NCBI GenBank assembly: GCA_964407285.1
Contig: CAYOVG010000177.1
Location: 1-13,812, forward strand
Source of the DNA: CAYOVG01 sp964407285
GTDB lineage: Bacteria; Desulfobacterota; Syntrophobacteria; Syntrophobacterales; Syntrophobacteraceae
DNA: 13,812 nucleotides
Reading direction: 5' to 3'
Shown here piece by piece: positions 1 through 5,653 of this stretch. The stretch's first letter is position 1. Each line of letters begins with the position of its first letter. Below the pieces are notes generated by a model, which was not told the origin of the DNA, made no database searches, and saw nothing but the letters and a program-made list of their open reading frames with translations. The position numbers and the translations under genes are program-made.

Positions 1-1354
1 CGCCCTCTGAATTCTGGCTCCAAAGCTGATGGATGTCGGTCGACATCCCAACCTTCGGTTATTGGCCTACTCTAATGTGGAGAAGGTGGAGGGAGGTCCG
101 GGGGATTTTCGGATTTCGGTCCTGAAAAGAGCCCGTTATGTGGATGAAACCAAGTGCACCGGTTGCGGATCGTGCGCGGACAAGTGCCCGACGTCGTGGC
201 CCGATGCTTACAATATGGGGCTGGCGGAATCCAAAGCCATTTACCGCTATTTCGCCCAGGGTATTCCGTCTTGCTATACCATCAATCCGAACGTGTGCCG
301 CAATTTCCAGCCGGGGAAGAAGTGCGGCGTGTGCGCGAAGGTCTGCCAGGCCGGGGCTATCGACTATAAGCAGGAAGACCAGATGGTGGACCTCGAAGTC
401 GGGGCCATTATCGTCGCCACCGGCTACGAACTCTTCGATGCCACCCGGATTCCCGAGTACGGCTACAGGCGTATCCCGAACGTGGTGACGGCCCTCGAAT
501 TCGAGCGGCTTCTCTCCGCAAGCGGTCCGACCGAGGGCCATCTCTACCGCATTTCGGACATCAACCTGAAGCATGAAGTCGAGGCGATGGAGAAGACCCA
601 CCAGAAGGCTTTCAAGGCCCTGGAGCGCTTCGAGAAGAAGTTCGAGATGACTTCGGATGCGTTTTATCCGCAGTACGAGGCGGGGCAGTTGACGGGCAAG
701 GACTACGACGACTGGGCCGCACAGGTGAAGACTTTCCGCGCTTTGGACGAGAAGTACCAGGCCGGGAAAGCCCAGGTCGAACATATACCCCACGCCAGGC
801 GGCTTGCGTTCGTTCAGTGCGTTGGGTCGCGCGATGCCCGGTTCAACAAGCAGTGCTCCGGCTTTTGCTGCATGCACGCCATCAAGGAAGCGATCATCGC
901 GCGCGAGCATGACAGGGAAGCCGAGGTCTTCATTATCGGAATGGATATCCGCGCGGTGGGCAAGAATTTCGAGGAGTACCGCAACCGCGGCGCCCGCGAG
1001 TCCGAGATAAAGTACCTGCGGGGCCGTGTCGCCGAGATTACGGAACTCGCGGACCATACGCCGGTCGTGTGGTATGAGGATACGAAGGAGCAAAGGGTCG
1101 TTCAACTGCCTTTGGATCTGGTGATCCTGTCCACGGCCTGCGAACCCGCGAAGGGCGCAAAGGAACTTGCCGGGCTTCTGGATCTCGAGTTGAACGAATT
1201 CGGTTTCTTCAAGACCGGTTCCGCCCAGCCATTGGATACCACGAGACCGGGTGTTTTCACGTGCGGCTGCGCCTACGGCCCCATGGACATTCCGGAATCG
1301 GTGGCGCAGGCCAGCAGCGCGGCAGCGCGAGTAGCTCAGGTTCTCAAGAAATGA
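1..1354 (+). CDS. hdrA: HdrA, heterodisulfide reductase FAD/iron-sulfur subunit, probable selenoprotein (5' partial)
   Basis: HdrA is the FAD-carrying electron-bifurcating core of Hdr-type complexes in the cytoplasm. The reading frame is open from the window edge if the TGA at 8-10 is read as selenocysteine: the local peptide A-L-U-I-L-A-P-K then runs into the family motif VGRHPN. Numbering from the Met at 29, one cluster motif is Cys43/46/49/53 and a second is Cys90/99/102/106, forming the inserted ferredoxin domain. The AIIVATGYE stretch (126-134) belongs to the FAD domain. Cys264/276/280/281 (QCVGSRD, then CSGFCC) match the unusual HdrA cluster next to the flavin. Residues about 172-256 are a charged helical insertion not usual in HdrA. 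The protein ends after the FAD domain, with no C-terminal ferredoxin. The Met at 29 is internal to the conserved region and is not the true start. The next gene follows 31 bp later, apparently in the same operon. Confidence 0.9.
8..48 (+). promoter_or_regulatory. In-frame UGA (selenocysteine) with SECIS-like hairpin in hdrA
   Basis: The TGA at 8-10 sits where HdrA proteins usually have Cys in the C-I-L-x-P-K motif. Downstream, 31-37 (GGATGTC) pairs perfectly with 42-48 (GACATCC), enclosing the tetraloop GGTC at 38-41. The seven base pairs, the G in the first loop position and the 27-nt gap between UGA and loop fit the bacterial SECIS pattern. The GGUC loop resembles that of E. coli fdhF. Selenocysteine in HdrA is known from Methanococcales and has been reported in deltaproteobacteria. 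The alternatives are a genuine stop or a sequencing error, but the family sequence continues on both sides of the codon. Confidence 0.8.
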
Positions 1355-1385
1355 GTCCTGCTGACAGCAGGGGGAGGCTTTCTTA

Positions 1386-3083
1386 ATGAGTGGAAAGGCG
1401 AACAGCGATACCGGCCGGGCTGCGGAGGAACTCAGGATAGGAGTTTTCGTCTGTAACTGCGGTTCCAACATTGCGGGTCATCTGGATACCAGGGCAGTGG
1501 AGGAATACGCGGCCAAGCTGCCCGGAGTGGTTTTTACCAAACTTAACATGTATACGTGTTCCGAAGCCGGAATTGCCGAAATCCAGAAAGGCATTCGGGA
1601 GGAGAATCTCAACCGCGTGGTGGTGGCGTCCTGCTCGCCCCGCACGCACCAGCCCCTTTTTCAGAGCGGCTGCGCCGAAGCCGGGATGAATCCCTACCTG
1701 TTCGAGATGGTCAACATCCGTGACCAGTGTTCCTGGGTGCATATGCAAAACTGGGACAACGCCACGGCGAAGGCCGCCGACCTCGTCAGGATGGGAGTCG
1801 CCAAGGCGATGTTCCTGGAACCTCAGGAAGATATCGTCTGCGGCCTCACCAAGAAGGCCGTGGTGATCGGAGGCGGCGTCGCGGGGTTGTCGGCGGCCGA
1901 GGCGTTCGCGGACATGGGGTTCGACGTGACCGTCGTCGAGAAGACTTCCCGTCTCGGCGGAATGCTCAACGCAATCAACCAGATCGGACCGAGTTTCGAC
2001 GATGCTCGGAAGCGCATCGACGACCTGATCGAGGTGGTGACGGCCAAGCCCAACGCGAAGATATGCCTGTCGTCCAGCGTGGTCGGAGTGGGAGGCTATA
2101 TCGGCAACTACGATGTCACCATTCGCGATAAGGACGGCGCCGAATCTACCGAAACCGTCGGGTGTATCGTGGTGGCGACGGGGGCGTTGCCCTTCAAACC
2201 GGAGGGAATGTACGGATACGACGGGCAAAACGTCGTAACCCAGATGGAACTGGAAGCCAAGCTTCGCGACCCGAACTTCAAGCCCGCCAACGTCGTGATG
2301 ATCCAGTGCGTAGGCGCCCGTAGCGCCGAGAGGGAGTACTGCTCGAGGATCTGCTGCCTCACGGCCGTCAAGAACGCGATGATCATCAAGAAGCGTAATC
2401 CCGATGCCAGGGTGAATGTTCTGTACAGGGATATGCAGATGTACGGGGCCGAGAACGAAGGATTGCTCTGGGAAGCCAGAAAGATCGGCGTGCGGTTCAG
2501 CGTCTACGATCCCGAGCAGCCGCCGGTGGTGGAAAATGGTGTCGTCAAGGTCTATGAAGCTCTCATGGGGTCCACCCGTGAGATCCCCGTCGACCTGGTG
2601 GTGCTCTCGACCCCGATGGTGGCCAGAGACGATGCTCCCACGCTCGCGCAGCTCATGCGCGTGCCCGTGGACGGCAACCGGTTCTTCCTGGAAGCTCATG
2701 CAAAGCTGCGTCCGCTGGATTTTGCCTCCGACGGCATCTTCCTGGCTGGGTCCGCAAGGTATCCCGCCACCGTGGGAGAGGCGCGACAGCAGGGACTCGG
2801 GGCGGCTTCGCGCGCCGGCACCATCCTGTTCAAGGATAAGCTGGTTACCAGCGCCATCGTTGCCGAAATCAGTCCGGACACCTGTGTCGGCTGCCAGGCC
2901 TGCCTCGGGGTTTGTCCCTACGGTGCGATAGAATATAACGAAGAAACTCGTATCTGCCGGGTCAACAATATCCTGTGCAAGGGCTGCGGGAACTGCGCGT
3001 CCACGTGTCCGTCCCATAGCGCTCAGCTCAAGGGGTACAGGCCACAGCAGATTCTGTCTCAGATCAGGGCGATAATTGCCTGA
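1386..3083 (+). CDS. hdrA: HdrA-like FAD protein with C-terminal two-cluster ferredoxin domain
   Basis: This 565-residue flavoprotein is a second HdrA-type subunit, probably cytoplasmic and passing electrons between FAD and iron-sulfur clusters. The Cys-rich N-terminal domain has Cys23, Cys25, Cys58 and Cys83 (VCNCGSNIAG, then ASCSPRTHQP). The FAD-binding Rossmann motif is IGGGVAGLSA (161-170), with the acidic residue of VVEK at 185. The flavin-proximal cluster motif is Cys308/319/323/324 (QCVGAR, then CSRICC). Two ferredoxin motifs close the protein: Cys500/503/506/510 and Cys531/534/537/541. The ferredoxin domain normally inserted in the FAD domain of HdrA is absent. In domain order, this protein plus the following MvhD resembles a split QmoB. 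The start at 1386 has a strong ribosome site (GGGGAGG, 1371-1377) at 8-nt spacing. The TGA stop falls at the family's normal C-terminus. Confidence 0.93.
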   Translation: MSGKANSDTGRAAEELRIGVFVCNCGSNIAGHLDTRAVEEYAAKLPGVVFTKLNMYTCSEAGIAEIQKGIREENLNRVVVASCSPRTHQPLFQSGCAEAGMNPYLFEMVNIRDQCSWVHMQNWDNATAKAADLVRMGVAKAMFLEPQEDIVCGLTKKAVVIGGGVAGLSAAEAFADMGFDVTVVEKTSRLGGMLNAINQIGPSFDDARKRIDDLIEVVTAKPNAKICLSSSVVGVGGYIGNYDVTIRDKDGAESTETVGCIVVATGALPFKPEGMYGYDGQNVVTQMELEAKLRDPNFKPANVVMIQCVGARSAEREYCSRICCLTAVKNAMIIKKRNPDARVNVLYRDMQMYGAENEGLLWEARKIGVRFSVYDPEQPPVVENGVVKVYEALMGSTREIPVDLVVLSTPMVARDDAPTLAQLMRVPVDGNRFFLEAHAKLRPLDFASDGIFLAGSARYPATVGEARQQGLGAASRAGTILFKDKLVTSAIVAEISPDTCVGCQACLGVCPYGAIEYNEETRICRVNNILCKGCGNCASTCPSHSAQLKGYRPQQILSQIRAIIA

Positions 3084-3116
3084 CAGGTCGGGTAACGGAT
3101 TAAGAAAGGAAAATCG

Positions 3117-3557
3117 ATGGGCAATAGTGATTTCGAACCCAAGATAATATGCTTCTTGTGCACGTGGTGAGCATATGCCGCTGCTGACCTGGCTGGGGTC
3201 AGTCGTCTGCAATATCCGCCCAACGTCCGCATCGTGCGGATGATGTGTTCGGGCGGCGTATCGCCGCATCATGTACTACGCGCTTTCCAGGAAGGGGTGG
3301 ACGGCGTCTTCGTGGGTGGGTGACACCTCGGTGACTGTCATTACCTGTATGGTAATTTCTCGACCAATAAGCGTATAGGGCTGCTGAAAGAACTTCTCGG
3401 TTTTTGTGGAATCGAGGAGGATAGACTGCGGGCGAGGTGGGTATCCTCCGCCGAAGCACCTGAGTTCATACATGAGTTGAAGGACTTTATCGGAGCGCTT
3501 CGCGCCCTGGGGCCGAGTCCGCTCAAGAAGCCGGCGCGTGCGGAGCAGGTTGCCTAG
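3117..3557 (+). CDS. mvhD: MvhD-type [2Fe-2S] electron-transfer subunit with two selenocysteines
   Basis: MvhD is a small iron-sulfur protein that delivers electrons from a hydrogenase or formate dehydrogenase to HdrA. Reading through two in-frame TGA codons gives 146 residues, the normal size for the family. The protein has C-T-W-U (15-18), then AYAAADLAGVSRLQYPPNVR, the C-S-G motif (Cys44), GG-U-HLGDCHY (U69, Cys74), and a normal C-terminal part ending LGPSPLKKPARAEQVA. Both TGAs sit exactly at conserved Cys positions of the cluster-binding motifs. The rest is intact with no frameshift, so a pseudogene is unlikely. A clear ribosome site, AAGAAAGGA (3102-3110), lies 6 nt before the ATG. The gene follows the HdrA-like gene by 33 bp and precedes the next by 41 bp, consistent with one transcript. 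Sec-containing relatives (VhuD) are known in Methanococcales. Read conventionally, the gene would end after 17 codons. Confidence 0.92.
3168..3203 (+). promoter_or_regulatory. First selenocysteine UGA of mvhD with SECIS-like hairpin
   Basis: The TGA at 3168-3170 encodes residue 18, the second cysteine position of the CxWC motif. Downstream, CTGACC (3184-3189) pairs with GGTCAG (3197-3202) around a 7-nt loop TGGCTGG (3190-3196). A G-T pair at 3183/3203 extends the stem. The second loop base is G and 19 nt separate UGA and loop, both within the bacterial SECIS range. The hairpin lies inside coding sequence, as expected for bacteria. Confidence 0.77.
3321..3356 (+). promoter_or_regulatory. Second selenocysteine UGA of mvhD with SECIS-like hairpin
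   Basis: The TGA at 3321-3323 encodes residue 69, the Cys position of the family motif GGCHxGDCHY. Downstream, ATTACC (3340-3345) pairs with GGTAAT (3351-3356) around the loop TGTAT (3346-3350). The second loop base is G and 22 nt separate UGA and loop. The six-pair stem is the weakest of the three in this operon but still fits. A small alternative hairpin, CACC/GGTG at 3324-3333, overlaps the spacer and is less SECIS-like. Confidence 0.74.
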
Positions 3558-3598
3558 CGACATAGAGTAGCCTATATGGTGGAAAGCGAAGATAAATA

Positions 3599-4405
3599 AT
3601 GAAAGAAAAAGTCATCGATCTGGTGAAAGGCCTTCTGGAAGAGGGAAAGATCCAGGGTTTTCTGGGGCTGAGGGAAACCGTCGCCGGGATATGTCCGCAC
3701 CTGTTCACCAAAGCCGAGGAACTGGCGGAGCTTAGCCTGGGAGACCGGAAAGCTACGGCCGATGCGCGCTATCCTTTGGATCAGACTCTGGTGTTCCTGA
3801 ACCGTAAGTATCCCGAAGCGACGTTCGGAGTGCTGGTGCGGGGCTGTGACGAACGTGGTCTGACGGAACTCCACAAGTGGAAGCAACTGGACCGCGAACG
3901 CGTGGTGCCGGTCGGCATCGCCTGCACGGCGGAACTGGCCGAGGCCTGCGCGTGTGCGAAGCCTTATCCCGATGCGTTGGTCGCGGGGGACAAGGTCGAC
4001 GGGGTCGCTCAGAGCGCCGAGGTGGCGGGTTACAACGAGCTTCCCCTGGCGGAGCGCTTCAAGGTATGGATGGAGCACTTCGACCGGTGCGTCAAGTGTT
4101 ACGGCTGCCGGAACGTATGCCCGATGTGCTTCTGCAAGGAGTGCAGCCTCGAGGAGACCACTCTCGTTGCCAAGGGCAAGCTGCCGACGGAAAATCCCGT
4201 GTTTCACCTGACTCGCGCCGTACACATGGCTGGACGCTGTATCGACTGCGGCCTGTGCGAAGAGGCCTGCCCGGCGGATATTCCGCTGAGGGCCCTCTAC
4301 AAGAAGGTCGCCGATATCGTTGCCGGCATGTCGGGGTACAGGCCGGGGTTCGACCCGGACAGGAAATCACCCTTTAGTCTTCTCCAAACATCGAAGGACG
4401 AATAA
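3599..4405 (+). CDS. Two-cluster iron-sulfur protein related to FrhB/FdhB-type beta subunits
   Basis: This 268-residue protein is probably a cytoplasmic electron-transfer partner of the Hdr module. The N-terminal part (about 1-150) resembles the N-terminal domain of coenzyme F420 hydrogenase/dehydrogenase beta subunits, with VLVRGCDERG around 78-87 and IACTAEL around 107-113. That resemblance is a family-level impression. The C-terminal part carries two [4Fe-4S]-type motifs. The first is Cys164/167/170/174, followed by extra Cys177/179/182 (PMCFCKEC). The second is Cys214/217/220/224-Pro in AGRCIDCGLCEEACP. The ATG at 3599 is the only start because an in-frame TAA lies just upstream at 3593-3595. 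Its ribosome site is weak. The gene is the last of the operon, and a GC-rich hairpin begins right after its stop. No flavin or F420 chemistry can be confirmed from sequence, and HdrC-like function cannot be excluded. Confidence 0.88.
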   Translation: MKEKVIDLVKGLLEEGKIQGFLGLRETVAGICPHLFTKAEELAELSLGDRKATADARYPLDQTLVFLNRKYPEATFGVLVRGCDERGLTELHKWKQLDRERVVPVGIACTAELAEACACAKPYPDALVAGDKVDGVAQSAEVAGYNELPLAERFKVWMEHFDRCVKCYGCRNVCPMCFCKECSLEETTLVAKGKLPTENPVFHLTRAVHMAGRCIDCGLCEEACPADIPLRALYKKVADIVAGMSGYRPGFDPDRKSPFSLLQTSKDE

Positions 4406-4425
4406 GCCGGGCCGCACGGCCCGGC
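4406..4425 (+). terminator. GC-rich hairpin directly after the Hdr operon
   Basis: GCCGGGCC (4406-4413) pairs perfectly with GGCCCGGC (4418-4425) around the loop GCAC, starting at the base after the TAA stop. No T-tract follows, so it may act as a Rho-assisted terminator or as a 3' end stabiliser rather than a true intrinsic terminator. Further GC-rich inverted pieces follow to about 4465. Confidence 0.5.
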
Positions 4426-4504
4426 CGGCTGGTTCCCGCCGGTTGCGCCCGATGGCCGGGCGCCGTTCTCCGTGCATACCTTGCTATCAAGCCAAAGAAT
4501 CAGT

Positions 4505-4533
4505 TTGACATAAACTGCGGGAGAGGCGATAGT
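4505..4533 (+). promoter_or_regulatory. Sigma70-like promoter upstream of the HDOD gene
   Basis: A perfect -35 hexamer TTGACA (4505-4510) is separated by 17 nt from GATAGT (4528-4533), which matches 4 of 6 bases of TATAAT. It would start transcription near 4540, giving a leader of about 90 nt that contains the terminator-like hairpin at 4565-4603. The call rests on consensus match and position only. Confidence 0.55.
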
Positions 4534-4564
4534 AGCAACGAAGCGCTTCATTCCGCAAGAATCA

Positions 4565-4603
4565 CGCCCCGGAAGGTCTCTTCCGGGGTGCTCTGTATTT
4601 TTT
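4565..4603 (+). terminator. Intrinsic terminator or leader attenuator before the HDOD gene
   Basis: An 11-pair stem with one G-T wobble joins 4565-4575 (CGCCCCGGAAG) to 4580-4590 (CTTCCGGGGTG) around the loop GTCT. Six T's follow at 4598-4603 after a 7-nt spacer. It could end transcripts from the Hdr operon. Because it lies downstream of the candidate promoter at 4505-4533 and upstream of the ATG at 4630, it could also attenuate the HDOD gene. Confidence 0.72.
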
Positions 4604-4629
4604 CGCCTGTGAATCCGGAGTTTTCGGCG

Positions 4630-5469
4630 ATGAAGGAAATGGACGCCATTGTCCACAGTATAGGTGATCTTCCTGCCATACCTCACGTGGCCAGCCTGGT
4701 GATGGAGAAGGTGGCCAACCCCGATACCACTCCCAAAGAGTTGAACGATGTGATTTCAAAAGACCAGGGACTTACGGCCCGGGTGCTCAAGATATCGAAT
4801 TCGTCCTTCTACGGCCGGTCCAGGAGCATTACGCGGCTTACGGACGCCATCATGGTGGTGGGTTTCAACACCATAAGGTCCCTGGTCATTACGGCGGCGG
4901 TGCGGGACCTTTTCAATAATTTCGGATTGTTGGATAAACTGCTCTGGGAGCATTCGGTGGGGTGCGCGTTCGCCGCCCGCACGATTGCCAGGAAATTCAA
5001 GTTCCCCAGAGTGGAGGAGGCGTTCCTGTCGGGTCTTCTTCATGATGTCGGGAAGGTGATCCTGAATACCAAATTGCCGGACAAGATGTCTTTCGTTGTT
5101 CAGGAAGTGTACAACAGCATGGGGCAACTTTCGTTCTGCGAGGTGGAAAAGCAGGTATTCGGCTTCGATCATGCGGAATTGGGGCAGCTTCTGGCGAAGA
5201 AATGGAATTTTGCCGAAGAGATTGAACTGGTCATCGGCAGTCATCACAGCCTGGAAGCCGGCAGAAAACTGCCGCCTCTTGCCTATATCATCAACCTGGC
5301 CGACGGAGTCTGCCACAAACTTGAGATTGGTCCCACCAAGAACCCCAACCTCAACCTCTCCACGCTGCCAAGCGCCCGGATTTTGAAGCTGAGAGAGGAA
5401 CCCCTCAATGTCCTGGCTCAGGAGATTGCTGAGGCGTTTGAAGCCGATAAGGACGGCGCGTTCGGGTAG
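4630..5469 (+). CDS. HDOD-domain regulatory protein
   Basis: This is a 279-residue single-domain HDOD protein (about 1-215), of the family used in bacterial signalling, often next to or fused to two-component or c-di-GMP proteins. Visible hallmarks are LPAIPHVASLVMEKV near the N-terminus, LTARVLKISNSSFYG (48-62), the GLLHDVGK motif (His138-Asp139), DHAELG (180-185), and HH at 205-206. The HD-type residues are partly retained, but most HDOD proteins are not proven phosphodiesterases, so catalysis should not be assumed. No receiver or output domain is attached, and the C-terminal 60 residues have no recognised motif. The start at 4630 is chosen because GGAG (4617-4620) lies 9 nt upstream. A longer GTG start at 4588 would begin inside the terminator stem and add residues without family similarity. 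The gene appears monocistronic. Confidence 0.9.
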   Translation: MKEMDAIVHSIGDLPAIPHVASLVMEKVANPDTTPKELNDVISKDQGLTARVLKISNSSFYGRSRSITRLTDAIMVVGFNTIRSLVITAAVRDLFNNFGLLDKLLWEHSVGCAFAARTIARKFKFPRVEEAFLSGLLHDVGKVILNTKLPDKMSFVVQEVYNSMGQLSFCEVEKQVFGFDHAELGQLLAKKWNFAEEIELVIGSHHSLEAGRKLPPLAYIINLADGVCHKLEIGPTKNPNLNLSTLPSARILKLREEPLNVLAQEIAEAFEADKDGAFG

Positions 5470-5480
5470 GGGAAGAGGAA

Positions 5481-5511
5481 GTTGCGGGTTCTGCGCTCCG
5501 GGTTGCGGGTT
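5481..5511 (+). repeat. Short direct repeat after the HDOD gene
   Basis: The 10-mer GTTGCGGGTT occurs at 5481-5490 and again at 5502-5511, and a related CGTTGC follows at 5515. The 184-bp spacer from 5470 to 5653 shows no gene. The repeats look like simple degenerate expansion and no function is evident. Confidence 0.6.
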
Positions 5512-5541
5512 ACGCGTTGCAGGTCACAGAGATCAGACCAT

Positions 5542-5598
5542 CTCGTGGGTGATGGTGTCAAAACCACAACCGGGCAGAGGTGAAACCACTCGTGGGTG
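5542..5598 (+). repeat. Direct repeat pair upstream of the aldo/keto reductase gene
   Basis: The 10-mer CTCGTGGGTG occurs at 5542-5551 and 5589-5598. Between the copies, GGTG followed by AAAACCAC or AAACCAC also occurs twice, so the block resembles a rearranged tandem repeat. It could hold operator sites for the gene starting at 5654 or be a remnant of an intergenic repeat element. Confidence 0.5.
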
Positions 5599-5653
5599 GA
5601 TCATTTCCGTTTTCGGCCGTTCGTCCCATGTAAACTGAAGAAAGGTATGCCTT

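Noticed and set aside
1352..1354. TGA at the end of the first HdrA as another selenocysteine codon (likewise 3081-3083 and 6890-6892)
   Set aside because: Each falls at the natural C-terminus of its family, and no conserved sequence continues after it in frame.
1383..3272. A 629-codon minus-strand open frame opposite the second HdrA-like gene and mvhD
   Set aside because: It is the antisense shadow of genes with clear cofactor motifs and has no recognisable domain of its own.
3199..3563. Minus-strand small open frames in the apparent gap between the second HdrA-like gene and the FeS protein gene
   Set aside because: The region is explained on the plus strand by mvhD once the two TGA codons are read as selenocysteine.
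3576..3599. A 7-codon ATG-to-TAA mini-frame whose stop overlaps the ATG of the next gene
   Set aside because: It is too short to assess and has no good ribosome site or conservation evidence. A translational-coupling role is possible but unsupported.
4588..4629. An earlier GTG start for the HDOD gene
   Set aside because: It begins inside the terminator stem, lacks a ribosome site, and adds 14 residues outside the family alignment. The ATG at 4630 has GGAG at 9-nt spacing.
5481..5598. CRISPR array
   Set aside because: The repeats are only 10 bp, occur twice each, and are not separated by regular unique spacers.
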